This document shows positions 12,512 through 26,200 of a stretch of 64,000 nt of DNA, one piece after another. Numbering within the stretch: the stretch's first letter is position 1; every line of letters begins with the position of its first letter. The stretch covers positions 5,231,501 to 5,295,500 of the forward strand of contig CM049418.1 in the NCBI GenBank assembly GCA_026929865.2. The letters run 5' to 3'. This DNA is from Hyperoplus lanceolatus (lineage: Eukaryota > Chordata > Actinopteri > Uranoscopiformes > Ammodytidae). The position numbers and the translations under genes were made by a program. The notes beneath the pieces were generated by a model, which saw only the letters and a program-made list of their open reading frames with translations, made no database searches and was not told where the DNA came from.

Positions 12512-12562
<51 letters not shown>
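12500..12562. repeat. (TA)n tract right of transposon run
   Basis: TA-rich tract continuing the microsatellite pattern found at each element boundary. Confidence 0.95.
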
Positions 12563-12563
<1 letters not shown>

Positions 12564-15470
12564 CGGCAACCTTGTCAGCCCGGCAGTGGAGATGCAAAGA
12601 GGGATTGGAGGAACGGCCTTGCTACAGGACCATTCTGAATATGTTAACAGTGCTGCTTCCCTTGAACTGTCACAACTTGTGTTAAGAGCACCGTGTTAAG
12701 AGCTTCACATGCAGGCAGCCGTGAATATCTGCCGTTTCCATAGACTTGGCCAGAGGCTCTTAAAAAGCACTTGTTGTAATACATGACCAATTCCCCGGCA
12801 GCGAGTGCAGGGGAGTATTAACATCTCCTGGGCCTGGCGCGGTTTTAATGCGATGGAGACGTTATTAGAGCTATCACAGGCCCAAATGAATGGCCGGTGT
12901 GAAGCGCCACAGCAGGAGAGACGGGGGAACACATCGACCTTCGCCTTACCAAGGACAAGGACACTTGTGCTCGTAAAAAGGGGTGGTCCTATTGTTCACA
13001 CCAGTCATGGCTGCTGGGGCCAAGCCACATAGTCAGGCTTGCATGTTCAAATTACACTCACTTCCTCGGATTGGATTGCACTGAATTTAGTATGTCTTAA
13101 TATGTTTGAGTTATTATTATTATTAATGCCTCATTGCTCAGTTCAACATGTGATGATCACAACCGTATTAAGTGCCATCTTTCTTGTATAAATGCATCAA
13201 TAAACACACACATAGATAAAAAGTGCAATAACTATGAATCTATAAAAGATGAATCATTAAAAAGGACATCTGCTTAACTGAGTGTAAATTATGAATAACT
13301 CCATGGTAGGAAACAGGTAATACGATCATTTAGTGATCAGGTGTTCAGAAATGCTAACAAATGTGTTTGTGGTGCTAATGTGAAATGGACTGCAATTTAG
13401 CACTTTTAGGTAAAATAAAGAGACTTTAATATCGCCGCAATGTGCTTGATTAATTTCCTTGTCCCGCATTGTTGTGTTAAGCAATTCTGCCCGTGACAGG
13501 AGGCGCTCTCGTCTTTGAACAGTTTTTACGCTGCCTCCCCGCGCCTTTGAAGTATAATTATTGCGCTTTAATTAGGAGCGAATCATGCTTAGTAAACACA
13601 AAAACACGCTCCCTTCAGATTAATAAGCTGGGGTAATGCGTTAGACACAATGAGTTGTGCTTTGAATGGGCTTTGGCTCCTCTCCAAATCGGGCATGATT
13701 CTCATTGTGCGGCGGCTCCCAGCCTTGACGAGCTGACCAGTGACTAGCAGTAGAGAGGGTGGGGGGTAGGGGGGAGTGAAGATACAGCAGGGAAGCAGCA
13801 CAGGCCCTGTGTCCAACACTGAATTCTCCTATTGTTTCAACACAAAACATGCTGTTCTTTGTTGTCTGCTATTAATAATACATTGGCCAAAATCTGTAAT
13901 TCAAATACAGCAGAATTAGGCACGAGGCACCTTGTTGAGAACCCAAAATGAGTATTACATAATGTCTCGTCTGATGCAAAGTGTAAAATTCTTGGTTAAA
14001 ATGATCTCTTAACTTAAGATCTAGCAGATGTGTTTGCTTTCCTACACGTAACCTTACATTTACGTTACACACTCAACATAAAATACAGAATGGGCCTTTA
14101 AGTGCAATTTGGTACAGTTTTTCGAAACACTTTCAAAGAGGACAAAGGCTTTGTAGATCAAATCCACTGAGTAAAACATCCCTTTAGGTGCAATTCACCA
14201 AATCTTAACATGCGGATTATTCCATATCAAACGATCTTTAGATGAACTTAGATTACACAAAATCTAGCAACCTTCTCTAACAACACATTCAATTATACTA
14301 TCAAACTGAAAAGATAAAATGCTCTAATATTTTACTCGCCAGTTTCAACAGCACAATGCTGAAGGGAGGGTGTGCAATGGAGTGGGGGGGGGGGGTTGTC
14401 GCTCTCCCAGCAACTAATTACTTAAGCAGTTGTCAAAGGTTTGAAGCTCGCTCTTGAATTCCAATGAACACTGTCCATGGACAGCGGTGGTTTTGCATAT
14501 ATTATGAATATTTCAGCTTCTCCCAGTAACCTTGGTGTCGTTTGGCAGATAGGGGCTGGCAGAGAGCCATTTAAAAGCTTCTCTGTTGCAGAAGGGAGGA
14601 GACAGGGTATTAAGCTTTATCTATACTTGACATTTCGAAGCATTTGTAATTAATTCATATAGAAAATCCCCCCCCCCCCACCTCTTTCTAAATTAGTGGC
14701 CGTGATCAGTGCCTAGCCAAAGGTAACCGCTATTGTTTCTTTGAAAGGACACCAGAACCAGTCCAAAGTGGTACACGTCAAAGCAACATATGATAGCACG
14801 CAGAGAGACTCAAATTAAATCCAATTCTTCCCCAGGCTCATACAGGCGTCTCTGCTGTTACACCGTTCAAGATACAAGGTAAGAGCTTGCACGCCACCAG
14901 GCCCGAGGACAATCACAGAAGCTTGAGATTCTTGAGTGTGAATAGAATCCACATGTACTGTAAATGTGAAGAAAAGTGATACGTGAAAGCGCAGCCAGAT
15001 GGACAAAACTATAGACTGTCGGCATGTCACGGCACCTGTGTGTCTGTGTGTGTGTGTAACCTCACAGCTATTTTTACAAAGAAGAAACACCTGTAAGTAA
15101 GTTATTTGATATAAAAAGTTTTGTGATGGGCAGATGGACTAAATTCTAAGAAGTCTCTATATACCTTTGTATATATACACCCACAGTGTGTGTGTTGTGA
15201 TTTTGCCCTTCTTCCCCCCTGCATCACAGAGGAATGTGTTTTCTATATGTTCTATTATTCCTTCCACATGGGTTGGTAAATGAAAAGGACTGAAAAGACT
15301 TTCTCTAAAAGAGAAACATATATTGGGGCAGGTTATGCCAGTATTAGCTATTGTAGACTGGAGCCTCCAGCCTCAAACAGGGATGAGGAGTTGAAAACAT
15401 GTTTGCCATATTCACTTATTGACACAAATTAAACTCAGGGCGCTCAGGAGGGGTACATTTTTCAAACTCC
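12563..15470. other. Gene-free block with candidate conserved non-coding DNA
   Basis: No exon recognised. Parts (12,570-13,000 and 13,380-13,760) have a complex, repeat-free texture. The second carries closely spaced homeodomain-type TAATTA/TTAATTAG cores near 13,553-13,575. This resembles fish developmental enhancers, but conservation cannot be tested here. A G run near 14,385 and a C run near 14,670 are the only simple repeats. Confidence 0.35.
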
Positions 15471-15475
15471 TCGTT

Positions 15476-15477
<2 letters not shown>

Positions 15478-15552
<75 letters not shown>

Positions 15553-15957
15553 ACGCGCTAAGAGAGCGCATGCCTGTCCTAGAGGTTGCCAACTGGCATT
15601 AGGGGAATGTGAATCAGTGAGGGACCACCGCGGTGGTATCCAGTGGTGTTGAGTGTCCCCCTCCTCAATGACGCACGCACGCACACACACACACACACAC
15701 ACCACAACCCCCTCTACCTCCACCCCTGTGTTCTCTTTCACAACCCACCCTCCCTTCCCAACGCTTGTCCCTTGTTTCTGCCTCCAGCTTTAGCACTTCC
15801 TAGTTTAGTTCTGCCTGAGCGCAGAGCAGCTCTCTCTCCAATTTAGTGAGTGGCAGGGAAGATGCGGACTGACACCATACTGATTCAGAGTGTGTGTGTG
15901 TGTGTGTGTGCGTGCGTGCTTGTGTGTGGGTGTGTGCGTGTGTGGGTGGGTGTGTGC
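15478..15957. repeat. GT/CA microsatellite cluster
   Basis: A (GT)n of about 37 units at 15,478-15,552, a (CA)n at 15,672-15,702, and an imperfect GT/GGGT tract at 15,891-15,957. Spurious Cys/Val and His/Thr frames derive from them. Confidence 0.95.
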
Positions 15958-18900
15958 GCCTTCATGTGTGGTTTGTTGAAGGGGGAACAAACTACAAAAA
16001 GAGTGACAGAGTGTAAAGACCTAAATAAAGTGTGTATATGTGTGTGAGGATGAAAAGGCAGCTGAACAATACCTTGATTTTCACCTCTTATAATATTCTT
16101 AAAATAATCAGCTAGGTGACCTGTGTGTGTCTTTCATAATTAGTAACCCATTCATGTAGGAGAAAATAAGACAAAAAAGGGCTTTAAAAAATAGTACCCA
16201 ATCATATTTTCCATCAGCCTAGATGCCATCTCTCTAAATCCCCTCTTTTCATAGTGAAGACCGGTGTTTGCACTAGGGCCACTTCCGTGTGAAGCCTGTA
16301 TGTGTGGAAAAGCTGCAGCTCTCTATGAGAAGGCCAGCTCCCAGTCTTCAGGGTGCCATCCTGTGGCAACATCAGAAGAAATGTCAAAGATTTTGAAGGC
16401 TTGGTTAAATACGACTGGATTTCTTTGCCTTAAACCTTCAATGACATTTTTGGCTGTCGGAAAGGTCAGCGTGCAGCTCCTGTGAAATGCTAGCTCTTTT
16501 GGGGTGAACTTCAATACAGGATTATAAATCCCTCTCTCTCTGTCTCTGTCTCGCTGTCTTTCTGTCTCTCTCTCTCTCTCTCTCTCTCTGTCCCCCTATA
16601 CTTCCAGTGCTAACCGTGCCACAATAGCCCGTCAACAAGTAGGAAAACACACATGGCTTAGTGGATATTTATTTCTTTGTCCTAAAGCAATTCTGATGCA
16701 TTTATTGTTGAACTCCATTATGCAACTGTACAACTGAGATATTAATGTGTTACAAATTATATTGAAAGTACATGTTTTAAATTAATTGCAATGACCTTCA
16801 CAATAATGAATGTTTCTCATCTGTGAGGGTAAGTGAAGTGTTTATTCTTCTTGTTTTTGAAGTCGACACTTCAAAAACAGGCTTGAGCTGTGCCAACAAA
16901 AATGTATCTGCAAATAAGGGTTATTTAAGTTAATTTACAGGTGAATTCACCAAGGATTTTATTTTGAACAATTCACCACAGTTTACAGTTTGGTATCCTT
17001 TTCAAATTCACTATACGAAAAAATGTGCTTAAGTTATTCAAATACCAGTGTTTGCACACATGTACAAGTAGTGTTAGCTGTTTTAACATTAATAAGCAGG
17101 TCAAGAAAGCTTGCTTGAAAGGAGAATTGTAATTCATTTTAGTTTATAAAAAGTAAGTAGTCAAGTAATACATTTTTTTTTACAAGTATTGAAGAATTTA
17201 TAAAAGAAAATTGAGTAACTTGGCCCAAACTGTAATTATGGCTAAATGAAACAATCTCCATTACATCTTAACTACCTTCATCTAACTGAGAAAAGTTTTG
17301 ACCTTATGTTGAGAATAACAGTAGGCAAACTAGTGTACCGGTAATTGGGGGGAAACAAAATGAATTGTATTGCAGCCACCCCAGTGCAAGAGGAAACCTA
17401 ACATATTTACCATCCACTTCTGCGTGAATAAACATTTTATTGGTGCAAGCACAGCAGTGTGGTTCTTTCTGCAGAGGTGTAATTAAAATATTGATCATAT
17501 AGCCTGGTATTGGTTTACAGTCACTTTTCATTAGTTGCAGTTGTTTTCACTGCTGTGGCTGCCGTCCCCGAGTCACTTTCACTGAAAAATAACACTTCCA
17601 AGGTATTGTACAGTTGGTACATTTTAATAAGTAGATGTGTCATATAAATAAGAAATCAAGCTAACACTTCATCCATGTGATATTTTGTAGTCCAACTATA
17701 ATGGTACCCCTGGCTTTACCAGAGGATGTTGCACTCCACCATCCACAGTGATGCACAATTACTCCTCCAATATGATGCCACACAAAGACAATTTGGAGAG
17801 ATGGAGAATCTGATGAAAGGCATTGAACAGGAATTAAATCATGTTTTCCACACCATAGGTTCAGAAAATGGTGCTTGAGACACTGGAGAGCCCTAGCGGA
17901 GGATTCCAATCTGTGGGCTGAAATTGGAAATGAACAGCAGCGCCGTCTCCATTCTGACAGCCTTGTGTCAATAAAAGTCAGTTTCCCTCCATTGCTTTCC
18001 ATCGCTGACCACAAAGGGACTTTTGTCAGCTGCAGTCAAGAGCGCCACGCGGCTAATATTGTGCTAACGTGCTGAAAATGTTGATTTGGGCTCTGTGACC
18101 AGTGCAGTTTTTCGACGATTCATCTGGAAGTGCAGACGGACAGTAAGCGACAAAAAAAGGGAAAACAATGTCTTTAGAACCTCCACCTGGGCCCGTAAGT
18201 GCTACATTATACAGCAGCGAATTGGCTGTTTCCTGCATTCAGAGTGAACACCCCGTGCAGAGGAGATCATATAATGTGATTTATGGTTCTGGAGTGAATT
18301 ATGGAAACACTGACCTTCCCTTTACATCCCATCAAACAGATAACTGGCCAGTAAGTTGCTGTTATGATAGAAGGAAGGGGAAGAAGAACACTGGCATGCC
18401 TGTTTACATGTTCTAATGCAGGCAAATGGCAAAGAGGACTAGATTCTTATCGGACGCCAGAGTTGATGTATGAATGGGAGTCAAGAATTTGGCTGTGGTG
18501 AAAAACTCTGAATCTGTGTGTATGTTTACTCTCGTGCCCACACATTTGCGGCAATGCTATGGGCTCTGGCCTTGGTCTGCCAAAACGCAATCAAAAGGTG
18601 TTATCTCACATTTTTTATTTCCAACTGAATGTCATGGCAAAACCATCTCTGATATTTCTTTTCTTCTTTTTTTGGGGTGGTGAGGTAGGATAAAAAAATA
18701 AAAAAACACAATCTCCCCCACCTTTGTTTGCACTTTCAATTTGCATATCAAAGAAGTCCCATCGGGACCTGCTTTGCATATTTACATCTGATTAGTAACT
18801 TTAAATGAACATGTCAAAAATGGTCGAGTTTTCTTTTTTGAATGTGCGAGGACTACCTAGCTTGTATAATTAGTGCCAGCACATGTAACATAGCCACGGA

Positions 18901-19484
18901 ACAAAACAAGTTGATTTCAAACAGCACAAGCGGCACCTTTTATATTGCCTTTCATTAGGCGTACTCAAATACTCCTGTCTCACCTTGGACCTCGAAGCTT
19001 GCTAAATGATAACTCCCTTCGAATGATAAAGACAAAAATATGTATTGTATGTTTGTGGTAATATTTCTTTGCAATGACATTAGGTCTCGTAAATTCCATC
19101 AGTTTGCTTCTGATGGGAATATTTTTAGATGTACGGCGGAAGAGTTTTGAGAAAGAGAACAGCTGGGTTCAAGGTCAGTTAGTTCTGTGACAAAAACAAT
19201 CTGTCTGCTTACCGTCATATAGTTCAAAGTCACAATAGGGTAAAGTGATATTCTGTCTTCTTACCTGACAGCAGAGTATGTCTACACACTGACATGTTAT
19301 TTGTCTCATTCTAATAATTCTCGAGACCAGGAGTGAGATCTAAAAACCAAATTTAAACATTTTTATTTTGCCTGTTTTTTTTGTCACATGTGGGATGGGA
19401 GGGATGGACTCAAGGGCCTGTGCTTTCTCTTTTCCACCGAGTTGACATGTTTGACGCCATGTGTATGCGTGTGCATGTTTGTGT
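15958..19484. other. Gene-free block
   Basis: No exon recognised. A (TC)n-rich tract lies at about 16,531-16,590. Segments 17,750-18,160 and 18,720-18,900 look like unique, possibly constrained non-coding DNA; the latter contains an octamer plus SOX/TCF-type motif listed separately. Confidence 0.4.
18739..18753. promoter_or_regulatory. Candidate POU/SOX (or TCF) composite site
   Basis: ATTTGCAT (exact octamer) is directly followed by ATCAAAG (SOX/TCF core). On the other strand this reads CTTTGAT then ATGCAAAT, the arrangement of SOX-OCT composite sites. A second TTTGCATA lies about 27 bp downstream. Motif match only. Confidence 0.3.
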
Positions 19485-19501
19485 GTGTCTTTGTGTGTGT
19501 A

Positions 19502-19577
<76 letters not shown>
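19485..19577. repeat. (GT)n microsatellite
   Basis: Imperfect then perfect GT tract of more than 35 units. It underlies several false open frames. Confidence 0.96.
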
Positions 19578-19578
<1 letters not shown>

Positions 19579-22500
19579 TTTTGCAGCACGTCGAGGAATC
19601 TAAACCAAACTTTTTCCCTACTGAAACTTCTCGAAGGGTGCGCACTTGCAGGCCACAGTGTGCCAAACATGGAGCCTTAAAATGCACTAACTATGTGATT
19701 ATTCTTAATTGGAGCCTATTTTGATTCAGTATTCTACGCTGCATATGGTCACGGGTCCTCAGTGGATTGTGTCTGCGTAGTGGTGTGTGGGTGAGGGGGG
19801 GCAGTCTGGAAGGCTGTGCGGCTCGGAGCACGGCTCGCTACCCGCACATCGGCATACCAATGAGTGGGGTTAAGAAGGCAAGGCTCCTCGCGGAGACACC
19901 GTTCCTTCGGCAGACCCAATCCGCCAAGTCTCCATGGACCTATTTCCAAAAGCTGCTCCTAATGTGGGCCTGTGTCAATCACCCCCACAGACAGCTCCTC
20001 CCTCATCCCCCCTCCTCTCCTGTCCATATGAAATAGTCATACATTAGGAACCAGGGGAGAACACCTCGCTGTCTAGGAGTCCTCATGTATTCTAATGCTA
20101 TTCAAAAGCTATGGGGCTAGTTAAGTGGAAGACAGTTTGCTGGATGTTACAACCGCTCACTTCCTTCTTTTTGGGCTTTCAAAGAGTCTAGAGTTTTTTT
20201 GACATGTGAGCATTGGGCTGTCTTTTGTCTGGGGCTTGTTTGTTTACGAAGAGTTCCTACTGTGCAGGCAAGGGGAAGGATTTAACAGAGGATGCGTTGT
20301 TCTGTCAGCAAGTGGACGGGGGCTAGATATTGGATCTTGTGGTGACATGTTTATGTGACAACATCATTTGACAGCTCTGACACTCCATAGACAAACACCT
20401 TCAAAAGAGTCGTCGGCACACCTGCTCAAAAAATATAGGATTACCTTTTTGCTGCCAAATGTACACCAAGTTGATGGGCTAATTTAGTTGTTTTTATAAG
20501 CGGGTTTGGGTTTGAGGTGTATTTCAAACATCATCAGGGTTACATTTAGCAGATATGCCTTCAGCTTTATAATGTAGCTTGACTGGCTGCTAGAATAAGC
20601 AGCTTTTTGCAAAACATCTTGGTTGAAGTTACATTAAAGTAAAGCTGGGGAAGGCTGGAGTGAACCATAAGGTCTATGGTCTATGGTCTACCTTACACAC
20701 GTGAACTCATTTTCACACAGTCTCTAAAAACACAAATGTGTACCTTTTCGTAATTTTTTAAATAAGGCTAAATTGCGTAAAATTGCTCTGTTTTTTCAAA
20801 ATAATTGTTAAAGAAAACAAAGCAATGTGCATCATTGTAGCTCTCTGTGAAAGCTATTATTACAATGGATGTGGGCACTGTAGTTTTTAGCAAAAACATT
20901 GAGTTAACAGTGTTGGGAACTATTTTCGGCCATGGATGTGGTGGATTAGCTGCAGGACGGTGTTGTGTGATGGGAGTGAGTCAAAATAATACTACAGTGC
21001 CTACACTCATTGTAATAATACAAATCACCCAGGGCTAAAGTGTTGCTCATTGAAGTATTTTTTAAAGGTTTTTGGACACCAACATAGCACAGAGGAAGAC
21101 AATATACGTTTTTGTGTTGATTTAGAAGTTCATGGGGTTTGATGAATAAAAGACAAATACAGAATGACACCAAAGTTATCCTTTTCTGTAAATGTTGGTC
21201 AGGTAAATGGCTGAAGCTGGCAATGGACGACTGTTAAATCTACCATCCTCGAACTGTAGCGAAGAAAGTAAAGAGGATCATCCAGTTTTATCCCTGTATT
21301 GACTGGTGCTTTATTGCAGCCTGGCGTCTTATCACTCTACAACTAACACATTATCCCATGGTCAGGATTCGTACTGCGGTGCCACGGAGGCAGCAGCCAG
21401 CCAGCCAAACCCTCCACCAACGGCCGCAGATCCAATCTCCTCTTTGGGTCAAAGTCCACAAGGCTTCCGTGGCTGGTCCAATAGCACCATGCTCGGCTGA
21501 GTGCGGCCCACGCTGGGCTGGAGGTATAGTGGCAAGTCCGCGGGACGTGAGGCGGGATGAGTAAACCGCAGGGATCTGAGTGGATTTACTCTCCTGCCGG
21601 CATCCTTTTTGGACCCCATTGTACTGGCTCAATGTGTCCTAAGCAACTAGAGAAACAGCAAATAAAGGCCGGCAGAAGACGCTTCTTACACATACAGTAG
21701 ATGTGGCACTTTGTAATTTTTAATCATATAGCAAAAATAAAGCAAGAAACAAAGGATTCTAGGTCATCAGGCTGGGAATTATCAACCCGTCTTCAAGTAT
21801 ACTTTTTTGTTGATTTTTAGTGATGTTATCAACTTCTTTTAACATACTGTATGTGAAAAGATGTTCCTAAGCCAATTCATTGTGAAGACGTAGACTATGC
21901 GGAAAGTGGAGTCTTCTTTGATATGTTCATTTGAAGTAAAAAAAGAAGTTGAAGGCTACTCCTCAGAGAAAATGATTGTAAAAAAATCCCTGGAATATGC
22001 ATGAACAAAAAAAAATCATGATTTTTTTTTCACGTTTATTATAGTGGCCTGAAATAAGGTTTTGGTGCATTGACATTGAAATAAAAAACTAAACTCACAG
22101 GAAGATTATAAAATGTTCCGCATTGATGAAATGTCTTTGAAGAAGTTGCTTCCGTGGTGAATGCCAAAAAATCTGAAATAAGCAATGAAGAATTCAGATG
22201 TTTTGTTTATGCTGTGCTGCCATTGTATGTTGTGATTTATTGAGAGGCGTCTGACATTCGTCTTCACCTTTATCTGCTCATTTCAGAGTTACATAACTCA
22301 TTTACAATACAGTGAGTCAGCTCAGAGTGTTGAAGGCTACCGCTGGTGTCTGTGTGTTTGTTTTATGTGAGATTTATGGTTTTTATTTAATATTTATGCT
22401 GGTAGCCTTCCCATTTCTAGCAGTATGAGACTCCCTATATGAAAGTAAATCAATTGTTGGTGATGTGAAGAAAAACAGATGTGCTTTTTTTTGGATAGGA

Positions 22501-23237
22501 TTCTTTTTTTTCCTATGAACCAACCTTTATTTATTCTTTACAATATCAGTAAACAAGTTGTACCCATCAGACACATTTTTTATTTTGAGATTTATGTAAG
22601 GAGGATGTTGCTACATTTTTACAGTATATAAGTCAAAGGTACACGTTGAAATGTTTTAATAAAGTAGGCCTTGCTGTTTTAATAAGCAACCCATTACAGT
22701 CAGCCCACAAATAGTTTTCCTATGGTCCGTTGTTCCAAACTTTTTACGGAATTCTATTTTAATATAAGAAGGCCTTGAATTTCACTGGTTTCAGAGAAAC
22801 TGAAACGTCCTTCCCACACAGAATTGGGCACAGTTACTATATGGCATGAAGCCCCGATGGAGGAATTTATTATTACTGTGCAAAGCCTGATGGTATGTGT
22901 GCTTTTAAAATTAATGACAGAAGCACTCTGACTTTTAGTCCATCTAAAATTTTCATTAAATTTCATTATTCAGCTGTCTCTGTGGCCCTGAATTAATAAA
23001 CTCCAGGTATCATCCCATGAATTCATATTACATTCGAGACGGAAAGAGCCCGGCATGAGGTCTTTCTTTTTTTATTTTCCTTCTTCTTCTTTTTTCTTCC
23101 TTCTTAACAATATCCTAAAAACATACAATTAAAAAGTAAGTTCAAAGCACTTGCTTCAATGCGGAACTTTGGTTATTGCCTTGAAAATAGATTGTGAGGA
23201 TAAAGCAAAGACAGAAGCTACTGCCTTATAAGACTGC

Positions 23238-23239
<2 letters not shown>
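19578..23239. other. Gene-free block
   Basis: Unique DNA. There are two locally GC-richer islands (19,750-20,030 and 21,350-21,600) with open frames in several phases but no recognisable protein and no supported splice sites. A short tandem of GGTCTAT lies near 20,670. Confidence 0.4.

Positions 23240-23283
<44 letters not shown>
23240..23283. repeat. (CA)n microsatellite
   Basis: About 22 perfect CA units. Confidence 0.96.
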
Positions 23284-23285
<2 letters not shown>

Positions 23286-26200
23286 GTGCTATTTTTGTAG
23301 ATGCTCAAATCAATGGCCCTAACATGTATCACTCAATTGGCTGGGAAAACATCTCTTTTCTCCGACACTGACAAATGAAGAGCACATGATAAAGATTTTC
23401 CTTCAGTGGCTGAAAAACCTCTGCTTCTCTTTTGCTCTTTTTTTCATATGATATGATTTTATTGTTTATTTTCCAAAGTATTCTTCATGGAACAGTTATG
23501 AGGACATTTCATTTTGCAAGCAACAGCAGTTAAAATAGATGGAGGCGAGCGCATGAAAAAAAAGGCTTGGTTTAAAATTTTCGACAGGGTAGGGGTGATG
23601 CTTTAATAACAGATGCTACGTTTGTCTTTAAGTGGAACCACTTGAATTAAAGATGAGCTGACCTTACCTATTTGGGAGAAAAATTAGGCTCGGAAAACTT
23701 TCTCCAGATATGAGACGTCATTGCAACCTGCAGAAGTCATGTGTACTACTGCATCTACATGAATTAAATGGACAATTTGCGTTAAAGTTGTTTGCACAAC
23801 CCCAGATTTTTCCCATTCAGAATAGCAGATCCTTGCTGTGCGTATAGGGTTCATGTTTTTTTCAGTTTAAGTGTGATGGTGCCGAGGTTAAAGCTTCCTG
23901 TAGGCTGTATAAAAGAACCAAAGCTGAAGGGCCGTCGTAAGCACTTGTTAATAGCGCTGCCCTGACGTTTTTTCTTCAACACAATCTTTAAAGAAATGAG
24001 TTTTGAAAGCAGCGGCGTTGTTCTCAAGACTCTGAACCTTCCACCTTAAACCTGCAGCAGAGTTTCGTGAGGTTTGCGGCGATAAGAAAAGAAGAAGCGT
24101 TGTAAAATAGATGTTTTTTTGCGAGAGAGGATATTTGGTTTCTGTTGAGGAGGTGGAAAAAGTAGGTTTAGTTTGTGTTTACGCAGTCATTGCAAAGGCC
24201 TGGTGCGAGGTGAACTCAGGGAAACACAGTCTGAAACACAGACTTCAGGTGAGAAAAGTCATTAACCACATTCAAAGATAGTCTTTTATCTTCTCCCAGT
24301 GGAAGTAAAGCGCTTCCTACCCTCGCTGGCCTAGAATGGATTCCTGCCAGCTCTTTTTCTCTACTGTGTCTCCTTTACTTTTCATGTCCCTCTCTCGTTT
24401 TGACCAAAGGAAACAATGTATAACGGAGAGAAAATAAAACCGCATACAACAGTACTCTAGAACAAAAACTTTTTGATTGTACTCTAACTTGAAGGAAAGT
24501 ATAAAGATTTGAAAGATTGCCCCAAATCCCCCGATTGTAATATTTGACGTAAATGGCCGGAACATGGTAACCCTAACCCTCCCCGCTACTAGCACTACAT
24601 ACCTGACTCTGGGTGAACTGTCTACGGTCCAGTTGCATTGTGGGAAATGAAGGCAGCCATGGAAGGACCTGTGGAATGCAATGGCAAACCTTTAATGTCT
24701 TAGAACAAAAAGTCAACTCGCTATGCTCTCATACCTACAAAGAGATAAGAACAGTGCCTATTTTTATATATATGGTAAATAGTTGATGTGTTACTATCTG
24801 TTAACTTAAACATTTTATCTGTTGATCTCTAAAGGAACAGTTTTCTTCCTCTTTCTCTCGTATTCTCCTCCCAGGAGTGGTCTTAAAGGAAAGTACCGTG
24901 CATGTTTTAATCTTCCGAAATCCTATCTGAAATAAATGCTGCAGCAGTTTGAATAAAAACTAAAATAATGGATATTTTTCAGAGCTGCCGCTGAGAAAAT
25001 TGTTCTGCGTGTCACTTTTCGATAAAAAAAACTTGTATATAAGGAACAGTGAAGGTTATGCGTGTCAAAATTACAGTTAAATGAGCTAATTCCCCCTATA
25101 AGAAAGAAAGATGTAAATATCGAAACCCCGTCGAGGCCCATGTATCTACGCAGAGAGCTGGACAGCCCCGAAGAGGGCAAAGGCAAATGTAACTAATTGT
25201 CACATAACCTCAAATTGGGGGGCACGAGAGTGTCTAAATAATGGCAACTAATTTGCCTCGTATTGTGCTTTCTTGATGGGTTTAAATTGAATGAGTCAGG
25301 ATCCATTCTGGCGTAATGTGAAAGCCAGGGCCCTCCGGTTCACAACCGGAGACATCCAAGGTCACGCCAATCCAAATGAAGGGGGTGACGGAGGGAGTGA
25401 AGAGATTTAAAGTAAGGGAGCTGAGTCAATGGACGGCCGATGAAAAGGGTAAGGGGGGGTGGGCTGTGGGTGCAGATTTGGGAGCTTTTTCATGCAACCT
25501 TGAATTATTGGTTGTGGGTTTTTTTCTGCACTGAAAGCTTTTCTACTGGCCCTTCTCAAAAAATATATATATATTTTTTTGTTGCACCCACGTTAATGGC
25601 ACAATCAGCCTGGAAAAAATTGCAGTCACAAATTATTCATTGTAATCCTCCATTTGAGGGCCCTAATGCCTCTAATTGGGCTTTTATGACTTACAAACTG
25701 TATCTTTCTTTCTTTTTTTCACATTTTTTTTCCCCCTCTGGCGTTTGTTTTTCTTCCTCCACGCCATGCTGCGGAGTGACATTGAGCCTCTCCCTGTCGG
25801 GGTGCTCTCTTGTCTCACTCCAGTGCACATTTTCCTCTGTCCCCTCTCCTCCTCCAGACAATGAGCTTTTGACTGAATACATTATCCGAGCTGTTGTTCT
25901 GTTTGTTGTTGTCTTAGCATCCAAGAAAAAAGATGAATTATTAATGACAGACCAAAAAAAAAAGACATAAAAATAAATAAATAAAACTTGTTGTAGTTTT
26001 AAGGGCTTGCCAAGTGCTGCGGCTCCATCAAGAGGCCTGCAAATTAGTACTGTCTGCCACTTATTCCAAGATTTGTTCCCCTTCTTTTTTAGCTGCCAAC
26101 CCCCTCCCCTCCTTACCCCCACTGTATATACCCTAGCATTATTGAGAGAAGCCCTGAACCCCATCACCCTACGATGCTCCTTAACTAAAGTTAATTCCAG

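Noticed and set aside
25440..25970. 176-codon plus-strand frame and the 178-codon frame opposite it
   Set aside because: Composition is low-complexity (Phe/Ser from poly-T), two frames overlap on opposite strands, and neither resembles a known protein.
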